Assembly: GCA_963920635.1 (NCBI GenBank)
Contig: OY987303.1
Location: forward strand, 56,239,778 to 56,303,777
Direction of reading: 5' to 3'
Length of the DNA stretch: 64,000 nt
DNA from: Pseudeuparius sepicola
Taxonomy: Eukaryota > Arthropoda > Insecta > Coleoptera > Anthribidae
Below the pieces are notes generated by a model. That model was not told the origin of the DNA. It saw nothing but the letters and a program-made list of their open reading frames with translations, and searched no databases. Every line of letters begins with the position of its first letter. Positions within the stretch are counted from its first letter, which is position 1. Position numbers and translations under genes: made by a program. Shown here in pieces: positions 1 through 12,675 of this stretch.

Positions 1-223
1 AAAACCTACAAAAATTGTTTCTAGATTTGAAAAATCATGTGTCTTGGAAATTTTGGGGTAGGTATTTCGCATCAGTAAGTGCCCTTTTTACGCCAAAATC
101 TTATTCAGGAAAGTTGTTCATCTTCTGATAAAAGATTTAAAACGTGTAAAAAAATAAAAGGAAACCTTGAAACCTTCTATTATAGATTCTTGAAGTTTTA
201 TCCATAAAAGTTGAATCACCCTG
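1..223. mobile_element. Right end of a mariner-type element, cut by the window edge
   Basis: The stretch ends in TTGAATCACCCTG followed by TA at 224-225. The same terminal sequence closes the mariner-like elements at 39823 and 50188. The left end lies outside the window and no transposase is visible. Confidence 0.5.
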
Positions 224-225
224 TA

Positions 226-1000
226 GAGCTTTTTCCTCTATCTGCCGAAATGGAGAGAAATGAACAGGGGTTCAGAGTTGTCATGCATCGATCATCGATA
301 CAAACACCATAAACTGAATATTTTTGCAGTACTAGTACTCTTATGTTTAGGAGAGTAAGTGTTGCTAAGATATTAGCAAATCAACCTTCTCTAAATCTTT
401 GTTTACATCATGTAATGGGCGCAGTTAACGGCTATTTACGCGTTTTGTATTTGTACGGAATAAAATGAAAAATACTGCAATTTATGTTAGCAACCGTAAA
501 AGACCAAGACAATATTTAATCAAGAGCTATCGCTAGATCGGTGACAATAACCTATGGTCTGTGCTCGATATGCCGTGTTGTTCTCATTCAGGCGTTTAAA
601 AAAGCAAAAAAAAGTACTTATTATAAATTCTAATGCTAAATTCTAAGAGTGAATAACCTCAAAGTACCTTGCTTTACCTAGGTTTTAATTAATTTTTTTA
701 TTTTATGTTTTTCAACTACTGGTTTTGCTACTATTTATTGTTTCTTTTTCATAATAACCATGGAAGAATCGTAGTATAGGTTCTTCTCTGATAATACTGA
801 GACACAGGGAATTTCTCAGTATTGTAAACTCATCGTCTGTATTTTCCACGTGTGTGGCATGTGATAATCAAACCGATAATAATATATAACTGTGGTAATT
901 ATTGGCAATTTAGAAGTTTGCTACTTCAAACATCTCGGTAGTTTATCGGCGCATTACTTGCGATAATGATTTTTATCAATATCTCGCTACACTAAAATCA
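226..1000. other. Non-coding upstream region of UGT copy 1
   Basis: No gene is seen. From about 740 onward the sequence is a diverged duplicate of 8520-8911 and, in part, of 13010-13158 plus 13840-14078, so the duplication unit included at least 400 bp of 5' flank. The remainder is AT-rich and unremarkable. Confidence 0.6.
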
Positions 1001-1007
1001 GTCGCGT

Positions 1008-1014
1008 TATAAAA
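1008..1014 (+). promoter_or_regulatory. TATA box of UGT copy 1
   Basis: TATAAAA lies 147 nt upstream of the ATG at 1161. The box and its surroundings (CTAAAATCAGT just upstream) are conserved at 8764 and 13921 in front of the other two UGT copies. It is probably the core promoter, giving a 5'UTR of roughly 120 nt. Confidence 0.6.
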
Positions 1015-1160
1015 AAACATGCCTGGCTGAACTATATTGTGTCCCACTACGAACATTATCTAAAAATAAACAGTTTTGTGGCAACCTCAGCAGTTACTAG
1101 TGCTTCTTGGGTGATATATCAAATTACAAGTCAACAAACTCGTTACCCCTCACTGCAGTC

Positions 1161-4100
1161 ATGTATCTGAAAGTGTGCAGTGCAGTGTTAATTTTCCTAA
1201 TCGGTTTTGGTGATTGTTTAAATATTTTGGCAGTGTTTCCGCATTCTGGACGTAGTCACTTTGACGTTTTCAAACCTATGTTGGGCGAAATTGCTAGTAG
1301 AGGTCACAATCTGACCGTTGTGAGCCACTATAAAGATGGTCAAGAACGAAATAAATGGCGAGACGTAACATTAGACGGAGAAATCAAAAAACATATTATG
1401 GAAATTGGGACGTTTCAAGGAAGAAAGATTGAACAATATGTGGGACCAGTTATTTTGGCGTATTTTGCAAGTGCGTCTGACGAAATATCACTACAGACAG
1501 CGGAACTTCAGAGTTTCGTAAAAGAAAATAACACGTATGATGTCATATTGATGGAATATTTCAATACTAACGCGTTTATGGGATTAGCTAAAAAGTTTAA
1601 AGCACCAGTTATAGGTAAATGATAGGGTATGAATTTGGCACTTCAAGTTTTTGAAAATAATGTTTCTCAACTAAATCATCTCAAAAGCAATAGAAAGTAA
1701 GTGCACAAACTTATGATACAATATATTAAAATTAGCCATCATGTAAAATAATTATTGTTTGTTGTTTTCTGGGTAAAAAATCAAGTAGATACATTTTTTC
1801 CTTAGAAATCAATAGTGATTGCAAAAACGTAAACACAGTTTAATAATCTTTTTTTCTTTTTCTTAAAATCAATCGGACAATCGTTCATTACAGTTTGTCT
1901 ACATACTTATTGGTATCATGACACTAGTACTTCCTACAGAAATTTCTAATAATCCCGACATTCTTTACCATTTAGCACTGTCTTCTTGCGCCATGATGCC
2001 ATGGTCGAATGCATGGTTCGCAACACCAGGCAATCCCGCCTATATTCCCAATTCAATGCTGGCAAACTCAGACACCATGACGTTTGTGCAACGCGTAGAA
2101 AACACCGTGGCACTGATATTCGGAAACCTGGTATACCATTTCGCCATGGAGATACCAGGAAACAAGAGGTCTATAAAGTATCTTGGTGAAGATTTGTTCC
2201 AGGGTGAAGACATTATGTATGAAACTAGTTTGATGATTACCAATACACATTTTACTCTGAATAGACCAAGGCCGTTGTCGCCAAACGTTATAGAGGTCGC
2301 TGGTATACATGTGACACCTCCAAAACGATTACCCTTGGTATGTAAAGTAAAACGCTGATGACTGTGTTTGTAAATACCTATGTAAACCGAACCTATATCA
2401 ATCGATTTTCCGTTGCTTTTTGTTTATTTCCCCAGTAGTTGGTTGAGAAGGTTGATTTCTTATATATCTGGAGAGTTCTTTCAATCAATTCGTTTGCTTC
2501 CAGGACATAGAAAAGTGGCTGAACGAGTCTCCTAATGGTGTGATCTACTTCAGCTTGGGTTCGATGATCAAAGGTCATACGTTGCCTGAAGAGAAACTCA
2601 AAGCTTTTCTGAAGGCATTTGCCAGGCTGCCTCAAAGAGTGCTGTGGAAATGGGAGAGCGATGCAATGCCTGGCAAGCCCGATAACGTTATGATTAAGAA
2701 GTGGATGCCACAGCGGGACATTTTAGGTAAGATTTTTTTAAAAAATATTTAATTGCGATATTTCATATCTATCATTTTTAATGGTTCAGAGCCTTTCAAC
2801 AACATCGTAAGCCATAAGCAATTTTAAATCATAGAAGATAGAAGTTGACTATACCGTTTCAAATTTGCTCAAACTACAATAAAAATAGCGTTAATCTATT
2901 TTTTTGTAATGTCAACCTCAATGTTTCACACATAGGGTCACATTTCGAGTATGTATGTACCTTCCTCCTAAATTTGAAATTTATTCTGAGATAGCACGAT
3001 GTAGATACTCATAAAAAATAAAACAGCATAGAGTATGTAGGTATACCTACCTTTTCATATAATTCTGTTTTCATAAATTTTGATAAAAGCATCGATATCT
3101 TTTGTTTGTGAATTTCAATCGTTCTTATCACGTATGTCTAGCACCTACATTCTTACATAATATTTAATGGAAAATAGACAACGGTAAAGGTTGTTAATAT
3201 ACATTTTATGACTTTTTTACTCGATTGTTTTTTTAGTTGAAGTGTTAATATATTTTAATCCAATTTGATAGGGATATGTTAAAATGTATGACTAGTTATT
3301 ATTTTTTAAATAAAAATAAAATTCAAATATACTAGAATTATGTAGAATCCGAGTATGATTTTAGGTTTTTTGTACGGGGGATCGTCAAAAAGATATTTAG
3401 AATAGAAAATTTTTCTGAAAAAGTTAAGATCGAATTCTATCACGAAACGTTACTAATGAGCATATAAGAGGAGGTCCTTAGAAATGTAAATTTTCATTTC
3501 CGACTTAAGATTTTCCCGAAAATGCGTATCATTTTGAATTCTTTTTGAGGCATCCTGTATATTTTGCTTCAGTTGGATTCTCCCTGTTCTTCTCAATCCA
3601 AATATTTACAGTGTGTTTCACTTCAAGTCGAGACAATCCATTATTTCTTTGCGGGTTGACCGATTTACAAAAAAAAAATTTTTAACAAAAGATCTACAGT
3701 TTGACAGTAATTTTTTTCAGATTCCTCTTTTCCATGACCTACTATCAAAAACAGACCCCCAAAAACTGCAATAGTACATTAGGCAATTTTTAGGGAAAAA
3801 AATGAATAGCACATTAGTATTAGCACAGACATATATAGCTTCGCTAATATATGTCTGTGGTATTAGCCATACCCGAAAACCCCACATACCAAGTTTCACG
3901 GTCGGAGCTTATACAGGGCGTTCACAAAATAACTTCAAATATAGCAAAAATACGGTTTTTCGGAGTACCCTGTACAAACATCGAGAGTTATTTTAAAATT
4001 ATTTCTTTGCAGTTTGATTAGGGCTCACATAAGTTATCAATTCTCACGATTTCATGGCCCTGCATTTTAACACGAAAATACAAAAAAAAAAAACGAAAAA

Positions 4101-7034
4101 AAGATAGTTTTTCTCTTGGTGCATTTTACATTTTTGTCTACTCTTTTGACTTATGCCCATTAAAATACATAAACAATATTAAATTTTAGAAAGTACTTTT
4201 AATAAATAGCACCTTTTTTATCTGAAAATTGATTGGTATCCACGTATACAGTGCTCTTTATGGTGGATCCCAAATTTTTATATCAAATTTCTGATATTCC
4301 GAGGGTCCTCCGGCGATAATTGAAGCCGAGCCCGATGCGATTAAATGAAAAAAGAAGCGTCCCAAAGGACGACCAATTTAAAGTTTCGATTTAATCCGGC
4401 GGGCCAGGCTTGCTAATTCCCTCGGTATGCGAATTTAAAACTTTTGCGGGCCGCACCTCTAATCCCCGGAATCGTTATCCCTGCCTTTTGTGGGCCCCTC
4501 CGGCCTTCCGGGGGCCTTTGTTTAATTAAATTAGATTTTCTAGTTTTTTCAACAAGTGGCAGCCCCTTTTTAATTCCTTTTTTAATAGACTTGTTTGTGC
4601 GCGCGTACTCTTTGCATGCATACTCTTGCGGACATGTCAGCGATGATTGAATAATCTATTTAATTAAAACAGGCAACCATAATTACACATCGTAAGCTGT
4701 GCGAAACATGCCTATCTAAAGCCTTTTTAAGATGCAGTCAATATAGTTAAGCATTCACAGGGTAAGATACTCCTTATAGCAAAGATGCCAAAAAATTATA
4801 AAAATATGTATAAAATTGGTTAATTGCCTGTAATTCGTCGAATTGTTACGGAGAACCACGCGACTATAATCAAAACTTGTTGTCAATTGAAGACGTCTAC
4901 ACTGAATAGCGACTTCTATCCGAATAGCATTGGAACTAATAAAAAATGCCAGTGTGTACTCTTAGGGGCTGCGTACTCTTAGTTGACCTAACCATACAAT
5001 GTTTCTACTTTCTTACTTTCTTATAAAATGTTCTTGATGTTTCAGCCCATCCCAACGTCAAGGCGTACATTTCGCATGGTGGCCTTCTGGGCACTATCGA
5101 GGCAGTCCATTGTGGAGTCCCTGTTGTAATCATGCCACAGTTTGGAGACCAACATACGAATGCGAAGGCAGTCGAAAAGAACGGTGGCGGAGTGATACTT
5201 CAACTGGCAGATGCTACAGAAGAAACAATCTACAACGCTCTTAAAAAGATTTTAGACCCAGGGTAAGTCATAGTGTAGGTAATCGCTTTACATCAAGTGC
5301 AAAAGCATATGAACTAATTTTTAAAAAGACACTTTAAACTCCGGTTTAGTTGACGTTAAACATTTAACAAACATATTACAAGTTAGCATATTCGATGTGA
5401 CGTTTTATTAGTTGCATCCTTGCAGTGGCGCATCCAGGGGGGGGGGCAAGGGGCCTCGGCCCCCCCAGACCTTTCATATTTGAAAAATTCTCGAGGGTCG
5501 TGGTCGTATCGTAGATGTAGGTACTGTTCGCTGTACGACCCTCGGCAATTTTTGCGCACTGACTGGCTAATATCTGAGTTTTTTTTTGGTATTTTCTAAT
5601 ATACCTGCCTTTATAAAAAAAGAGTTTGGAAATTTGTTTGAATCTGCCTAGCGGAATGTTTGCCCTGTCTGAGCCACAAGTTCATCGGACATCTCACCAG
5701 AGCGCCAGAGCCGTAGAGAAGGAACTGCTCCATTGAGAAAAAAAAACAAGAAAAAAGACATCATGATTTTTTATTTATTATACTTCATTTAAACTGAATT
5801 TGCCATTAATTTTTTTTTTAATTTTTGCTGAGGAAAATTTTTAATGTGCAGAGACATCCTTAGTACACTTTTTATTGCCCGCTTAAAAAACAATAATCTC
5901 TATCGCCCTACCTTCAAACAAATTATTTCAATTTACCTACACTTACTACACTGGCCAGAAAATATTATAAAATGTTGCAAAAATTATAGACATAATGTGG
6001 CCCTTTGAAACGATATGATAATTTATAGGGAACTATGAGCACCAACTTTTATTTTTTCTTCCACATCTCAAAAGGACGTTCAGTGTTGTTTTTGATAATT
6101 ACTGGATTTTTGTCAGTTAAAAAGTATTCTTGCTTACTGCACAAATGATTAGGTATGGGCCCACATAATGCAAAAAAAATACCCTTGGGTCAAATTGTAT
6201 GTTCATATTATATTTGACCTTGAAAATTTCACAAATTTTCACCTGCGGCGCGATTTGTATAATAACAAGGATTAAATTCCATTTCCCTCCCCCCCCCTCT
6301 CCCCACCGACAAAGTACCGCCCTGTAGGTACCTATCCCTCACTTCTCAAATGTGTACTGACTGGAAAGTCGTTTACTCTGCCTGAAGTTTCTGTCTGGCT
6401 ACAACTTCGAGTTGGCCCCCCCCAATCATATTTTCGGGGTGCGCCACTGCATCCTTGTGTATGGGTACTCTAGTTAGCCAATTTCTGACACTGACATACG
6501 GATATGACATAAAGATAGTACCTAGATAAAAGGGACAGAGTTTTCACAAAATAAAGTTCAACTATTTTTTGGTAGACAATTAGTAGGCATTGACTGGGTC
6601 ACTTTAACTTTTGCCACCATCTGTTGCTTGCATAAAATATTCCTGTAATACCCTTATTAAATTGTCACACATAGGCTAACTAGGGTTTCTATAAACAAGC
6701 CTTGCATAGTACAACAACTTGACATAATCTTTGCTATTGTTCCAGATTCAAAAAACAGGCGGAAGATCTGTCGGCGCGCTTCAGAGACAGACCACTGTCA
6801 CCTCTAGACACTGCAATATATTGGATAGAATACGTGGCAAGATACAAAGGGGCACACCATATGAAAACCGCGGCAGTAGGGATGCCATTTTATCAGTATT
6901 ATTTGTTGGATGTTTTCGCGTTTTTGGGTGTTATATCGCTCGTCGGTTTATATTTAACTTTTATTGTTGGAAGGTTCCTACTTAGAAAGATGTTTGGGAA
7001 GAAGACAATTGTTGTTAAAGATAAGAACCAATAG
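1161..7034 (+). CDS. UDP-glycosyltransferase, tandem copy 1 (5 exons)
   Basis: Exons read by eye are 1161-1614, 1976-2337, 2504-2726, 5046-5262 and 6746-7034, all with GT...AG introns. They join in frame to 514 codons plus stop, the normal insect UGT length. An N-terminal signal peptide (residues 1-19) directs the enzyme to the ER. The acceptor-binding half carries the likely catalytic His33 (GRSHF) and Asp127 (TYDVILMEYF). Exon 4 holds the UGT signature with the nucleotide-sugar-binding stretch (SHGGLLGTIEAVHCG, then FGDQ). Exon 5 encodes the C-terminal membrane helix (LLDVFAFLGVISLVGLYLTF) and a short Lys-rich cytosolic tail. The family transfers sugar, usually glucose in insects, to small lipophilic toxins, pigments or hormones. 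The ATG at 1161 is chosen because the signal peptide begins there. Intron 4 contains a hAT-like insertion. The substrate is unknown. Confidence 0.93.
2727..5045. other. Intron 3 of UGT copy 1
   Basis: A 2.3-kb intron without coding content. It holds a small hairpin at 3827-3858 (ACAGACATATATAGC facing its complement) and a GC-rich dispersed repeat near 4291-4545. The first part resembles intron 3 of copy 3 (15605-16140), whereas copy 2 has only 374 bp here. Confidence 0.7.
4291..4545 (+). repeat. GC-rich dispersed repeat, copy in UGT1 intron 3
   Basis: About 250 bp including GGCGGGCCAGGCTTGCTAAT and GGGCCCCTCCGGCCTTCC. A closely similar copy lies in inverted orientation at about 16750-17015, in intron 3 of UGT copy 3. 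It has no open frame and its family is unknown. Opposite orientations in paralogous introns argue for independent insertion rather than co-duplication. Confidence 0.7.
5423..6449. mobile_element. Non-autonomous hAT-like element in UGT1 intron 4
   Basis: Termini are CAGTGGCGCATCC... and ...GTGCGCCACTG. They are flanked by a perfect 8-bp target duplication CATCCTTG at 5415-5422 and 6450-6457. The TIR type and 8-bp TSD fit the hAT superfamily. Runs of G near the left end face runs of C near the right end. No transposase frame is visible. The insertion is absent from intron 4 of copies 2 and 3. Confidence 0.8.
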
Positions 7035-8763
7035 GGTGGATTAAGTAAATAAATTGTTTGTTATAGTACATTGTGTGGGATAATCAAAAGACTTATTGAA
7101 ATATACTGTGATTTAAATTGTTTATTATTTTTTTAATATACATACAGATAAAGTCAGAACAGAAATATTGTCTGGGGTCGGTGCAATAATTAAGGTCCCT
7201 GTATAACTAGTGAGTTAATGACTTAATGTTAATAATTTGATAAAAAAAACAATAACAAAAAATTAGCAAAAACAGGGATTTGAACCTGGTTGATAGCTGT
7301 TATTTAGGACTTGCCTTCAGTTTTGAACATATTTATTGTGTTAATAGATATTTAACGATCAATGTGTTAACTTAAATTGAATCTTCTAGTCCTTTATTAA
7401 ATTTGGTACTCTGAAGAAGTTATCTGGTTACCGATCAGTTTTAGCTACAACAATATTGATGTAGAGTAACTAGGACGTAACTAAGAGAGTAGGATTTCAG
7501 CGATTATACCGCTACCTAGTGGTATATTATCGCCGAAATCATCACAAATTATGTCATTTCATTGGCTCATATTGCCAGGCGTCGAATTGTCTGTAGGATA
7601 GAGACTCCGCGAAAAATAAATTCAACAATTCATTACACCCTCCGTGATGCCCTGATTGTTTCTGGCAGACGCTGAATTCTCCTCTTTCGTGGGAATTCGG
7701 CTTGTCCATTTCGGCAGAATCGGGGCGAAAAAAAAGTTACAGGATTAATAATAATTGTAGTCATTGAAGAATTTGGTTATTGTTTCAGATAAAATTCAAA
7801 AATTACTTTGCAGCAATTTATTGTTTATGCCCAATGGGTGTTGCAAAGAAGTAGGCCAATCTGCTAATCAGAGGTAAAATAATAGGACATTAGGCTCCAA
7901 TCTGAAGGGAGTTAAAGTTGAACTTACTAAACTGTTTTATTAATAATTTTCTTGTTTTTAAGATACCTAATATTTAGCAGAAATTTCTAAAGAATTTCTT
8001 TCTTATTTATATTTCAACTTATTTTGCTATTTATTGGGTTTTATTTATTTATTTTAACATATTTAGATGTTTTGGAAACACTGTCGTTCTACATTCTAAC
8101 AACGTACTTATATGCCGAGTTTAATAATTCAGTATTTTTCAGTATTTCTTTTAAAACCTTGTACCAAATTTGAACTCCGTTCATAATTTTTTTTCAAAAT
8201 ATCCCTAATGAATCCTAAATTAAATAACAGGATGCAATATCTATTACGTAAAAATTTACAAAAGTCAAAAATGAGAATCTTCGAACCACTCAGAAAAAGT
8301 TGAGTCTTAAATGTTACATAATCGCTTGTTCTTCGTATTTATTTAAAACAAAAATTAAAAAATATAAATAAAAATCTTTTATTAAATTATTCAATATTAA
8401 AGAATAGATGCTTTGCAAAGCTTGTATTATAAAAAATTGAATTTCGGTGAATCTAAAGAAATATATGTGGACACATGTTTAGTTAGGTAAGGTACTATTG
8501 CCATGTAGGCCACATCATTAATCTTTTTATTTTCATAATACCATAGAATAATCGTAATATAGGTTCTTCTACGATAATGCTGAGACACGAGAATTTCTCA
8601 GTATTGTAAACTCATCGTCTGTAATGTGTGGTAATCAAACCGATGATACATGACTGTGGTAATTACAGGCAATTTGGTACTTCAAACATCTGGGCAGTTT
8701 ATCGTAGCATTACTTGCAATAATAATTTTTATCAATATCTCGCCACACTAAAATCAGTTGCGC
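7035..8763. other. UGT1-UGT2 intergenic region
   Basis: An AATAAA follows the UGT1 stop at about 7048. Next come a remnant of the tRNA-Pro seen downstream of copy 2 (only the T-arm, about 7262-7295), a block shared by all three copies (about 7300-7600) and a fragment of a dispersed repeat at about 7620-7745. From 7780 to 8500 the DNA is AT-rich with nothing recognisable. Confidence 0.6.
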
Positions 8764-8770
8764 TATAAAA
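8764..8770 (+). promoter_or_regulatory. TATA box of UGT copy 2
   Basis: TATAAAA lies 148 nt upstream of the ATG at 8912, at the same position and in the same context as in the other two copies. Confidence 0.6.
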
Positions 8771-8911
8771 CAAAACATTCCTGGGCTATATTATGTCCTA
8801 CTACAAACATCTAAAAATAAACAGTTTTAAGGCAACCTCAGTAGGAAGTGGTGCTTCTTGGGTGATATATCAAATTACAAGTCAACAAACTCGTTACCCC
8901 TCACTGCAGTC

Positions 8912-11684
8912 ATGTATCTGAAAGTGTGCAGTGCAGTGTTAATTTTCCTAATCGGTTTTGGTGATTGTTTAAATATTTTGGCAGTGTTTCCGCATTCTGG
9001 ACGTAGTCACTTTGACGTTTTCAAACCTATGTTGGACGAAATTGCTAGTAGAAGTCACAATCTGACCGTTGTGAGCCACTATAAAGATGGCCAAGAACGA
9101 AATAAATGGCGAGATGTAACATTAGATGGAGAAATCAAAAGAAATTTTATAGAAATTGGGATGTTTCAAGGAAGCAAGATTGAACAATATTTGGGACCAG
9201 TTATTCTAGCGTATTTTGGAAGTGCATCTGACGAAATAACACTACAAACTGCGGAACTTCAGAGTTTCGTAAAAGAAAATAACACGTATGATATCATAGT
9301 GATGGAATATTTCAATTCTTACGCATTTATGGGATTAGCTAAAAAGTTTAAAGCACCAGTTATAGGTAAATGATAGGGTATGAATTTGGCACTTCAAGTT
9401 TTTGAAAATAATGTTTCTCAACTAAATCATCTCAAAAGCAATAGAGAGTAAGTGCACAAACTTATGATACAATATATTAAAATTAGCCATGATCTAAAAT
9501 AATTATTGTTTGTTGTTTTCTGGGTAAAAAATCAAGTAGATACATTTTTTCCTTAGAAATCAATAGTGATTGCAAAAACGTAAACACAGTTTAATAATCT
9601 TTTTTACTTTTTCTTAAAATCAATCGGACTATCGTTCATTACAGTTTTTCTACATACTTACTGGTATCATGACAATAGTATATCCTTCAGATATTTCTTA
9701 TAATCCCGACATTCTTTACCATTCAGCACTGTCTTCTTGCGCCATGATGCCGTGGTCGAATGCATGGTTCGCAACACCAGACAATCCCGCCTATATTCCC
9801 AATTCATTACTTGGAAACTCAGACACCATGACGTTTGTCCAACGCGTAGAAAACACCGTGGAACTGATATTCGGAAACTTGGTGTATCATTTCTCAATGA
9901 AGATACCAGGGAACAAGAGGTCTGTAAAGTATTTAGGCGAAGATTTGTCCGAGGGTGAAGACATTATGTATGAAACTAGTTTGATGATTAGCAATACACA
10001 TTTTACTCTGAATAGACCAAGACCCTTGTCGCCAAACGTTATAGAGGTCGCTGGTATTCATGTGACACCACCAAAACGATTACCCTTGGTATGTAAAGTA
10101 AAACGCTGATGACTGTGTTTGTAAATATTTATGTAAACTCAACCTGTACCAATCGATTTTTCGTTGCTTTTTGTTTATTTCCTCAGTAGTTGGTTGAGAA
10201 GGTTGATTTCTTATATATCTGGAGAGTTCTTTCAATCAATTCGTTTGCTTCCAGGACATAGAAAAGTGGCTAAACGAGTCACCTAATGGTGTGATCTACT
10301 TCAGCTTGGGTTCACTGATCAAAGGTCATACGTTACCTGACGAGAAACTCAAAGCTTTTCTGAAGGCACTTGCCAGGCTGCCTCAAAGAGTGCTGTGGAA
10401 ATGGGAGAGCGATGCAATGCCTGGCAAGCCCGATAACGTTATGATTAAGAAGTGGATGCCACAGCGGGACATTTTAGGTAGTATTTTTTTTATAAATATT
10501 TAATTAAGTATGACATTTGAGTCCCTAACATTTTAAGGTAATCATTTTAAAACTATATATTAAGCCATAACCAACTTTGAACTATTGAAGATATAAGTTG
10601 AGCGTACCGTTTAAAATTTTTTGTATCAGGAGGTTTTTGATGATGTTAAATTTCAATACAAAGATCGGTAATATATTTTTTCGTACAGCCAACCTCATTG
10701 TTTCCACACAGGGTCACATTAGAGTATACACAAGAACAGTCCCATTGTTTTAGCCCAAACAGTCTGATGTTATCAATGGACTTACCCTATCATTAAGTAT
10801 TTCCTTTACTCAATGTTTATGCTATCTCATAAAATGTTCTGGATGTTTCAGCCCATCCCAACGTCAAGGCGTACATTTCGCATGGTGGCCTTCTGGGCAC
10901 TATCGAGGCAGTCCATTGTGGAGTTCCTGTTGTAATCATGCCACAGTTTGGAGACCAACATACGAATGCGAAGGCAGTCGAAAAGAACGGTGGCGGAGTG
11001 ATACTTCAACTGGCAGATGCTACAGAGGAAACAATCTACAACGCTCTTAAAACGATTTTAGACCCAGGGTAAGCGATAGTTTTAGAAGTTACGTCCTTGT
11101 TTTTAGATACTCTAGAGTTAGCCAATGTCCGACATTGACATAAGGATATGACAGAAAGATAGTGCCTAGATACCTGCAAGGGACAGAGCTTTCAAAAGAT
11201 AAAGTTTTCCAGCTATTTTTGGTAGAAAATTAGTAGGCAATGACTGGGTCACTTTAACTTTTGGCACCATCAGTTGCTTGCGTCCAATATTGCTGTAATA
11301 TCCTTATAACACTGTCGCACATTTGCTAACTAGGGTTTCCATAAACAAGGCTTGCATAGTACAACAACTTGACATAATCATTGCTATTGCTCCAGATTCA
11401 AAAAACAGGCGGAAGATCTGTCAGCGCGCTTCAGAGACAGACCACTATCACCTCTAGACACTGCAATATATTGGATAGAATACGTGGCAAGATACAAAGG
11501 GGCACACCATATGAAAACCGCGGCAGTAGGGATGCCATTTTATCAGTATTATTTGTTGGATGTTTTCGCGTTTTTGGGTGTTATATCGCTCATCGGTTTA
11601 TATTTAACTTTTATTGTTGGAAGGTTTCTGTTTAGAAAGATGTTTGGGAAGGAGACAATTGTTGTTAAAGATAAGAACCAATAA
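8912..11684 (+). CDS. UDP-glycosyltransferase, tandem copy 2 (5 exons)
   Basis: Exons are 8912-9365, 9727-10088, 10255-10477, 10852-11068 and 11396-11684. Their lengths equal those of copy 1, giving an intact 514-aa type I ER membrane enzyme. Signal peptide, catalytic His33 and Asp127, the UGT signature with FGDQ and the C-terminal helix are all present. Differences from copy 1 concentrate in exons 1 and 2, the acceptor-recognition half, for example residues around GEIKRNFIEIGMFQGSKIEQYLG. Exons 3 and 4, in the sugar-binding half, are nearly unchanged. That is the usual pattern for substrate diversification in UGT arrays. Introns are short (361, 166, 374 and 327 bp), so this copy may best show the ancestral gene layout. 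Confidence 0.93.
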
Positions 11685-11917
11685 GGTGAATTAAGTAAAT
11701 AAATAATTGTCTGTTATGGTACATTGTGTAGGATAATTAAAAGACTTATTGTAATATATTGTGATTTAAATTGTTTATTATTTTTTTAATATACATATAG
11801 ATAAAGTCAGAACAGAAGTGTTGTCTGGAGTTGGCACAATAAAAAAAGTCACTGTATAACTAGGGAGTTAATGAGTTAATGTTAACAATTTGGTAAAAAA
11901 TAATAATAATAAAAATT

Positions 11918-11989
11918 AGCCACAACCGGGATTTGAACCTGGGACCTCTCGTACCCAAAGCGAGAATCGTGCCACTAGACCATTGTGCC
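11918..11989 (-). tRNA. tRNA-Pro (anticodon TGG)
   Basis: The 72-nt cloverleaf on the - strand starts GGCACAATGGTCTAGTGG. It has A-box TGGTCTAGTGG, anticodon loop CTTTGGGTA (anticodon TGG), B-box GGTTCAAATCC and a T5 run directly downstream for Pol III termination. The acceptor stem carries one mismatch (G2 opposite G), so the gene may be losing function. Decayed versions lie at the same relative place behind UGT copies 1 and 3, so it travelled with the UGT duplications. Confidence 0.8.
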
Positions 11990-12404
11990 TCCACGTGAAA
12001 TTTACTTAACTAGCCGCATTTAAATTTAATTATCATCTTTAAAAGTTGAACGCCACATGATAGCTGTTATTTAGGACTTGCCTTCAGTTTTGTACATATT
12101 TATTGTGTTAATAGATATTTAACGATCAATGTGTTAACTGAAATTATTGTATCTTCTAGTCCCTTATTAAATTTGGTACTCTGAAGAAGTTATCTGGTTA
12201 CCGATCAGTTTTAGCTACAACAATATTGATGTAGAGTAACTAGGACGTAACTAAGAGAGTAGGATTTCAGCGATTATACCGCTACCTAGTGGTATATTAT
12301 CGCCGAAATCATCACAAATTATGTCATTTCATTGGCTCATATTGGCAGGCGACGAATTGTCTGTAGGATAGAAACTCCACAAAAAATTCCAACAATTAAT
12401 TCCC

Positions 12405-12675
12405 TTCATACAACCTCCATGCATCCAGCAGGCGGGACTCGGAACTCCCTTATCGAATGATAAAGTTAAGCGGCAGAAATTGACGTTTGACGGAAGCAGG
12501 AGCCGAAGATCGGAATGAGTTTAGGACGTCAGCTTTCCAAGGGGAACTTCCAGGAAAGTATCGGGAGAGTTCGTAAGCGCGCTTCCCCAGGGATTCCCTG
12601 ATTGTACCTGGTAGACGCTGACTGCTTGGCTTTCGTGGGAATTCGGCTTTTCCAGGAGCGCAACGAAGAACTTAC
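12405..12675 (+). repeat. Dispersed repeat R, copy 2
   Basis: The block includes GGCGGGACTCGGAACTCCC, GACGTCAGCTTTCC and CGCGCTTCCCC. Related copies occur at about 7620-7745 (partial), 44163-44450, 48105-48225 (diverged) and 61033-61140 (reverse, interrupted by a MULE). It has no open frame and its family is unknown. Confidence 0.65.

Noticed and set aside
1615..1975. Exon 2 starting at the earlier AG (1893)
   Set aside because: It breaks the frame with exon 1. The AG at 1975 keeps frame in all three UGT copies and gives a normal UGT sequence (SSCAMMPW).
6731..6985. 84-codon frame repeated at 11381 and 40745
   Set aside because: Out-of-frame shadow of UGT exon 5; the true frame gives the membrane helix and tail.
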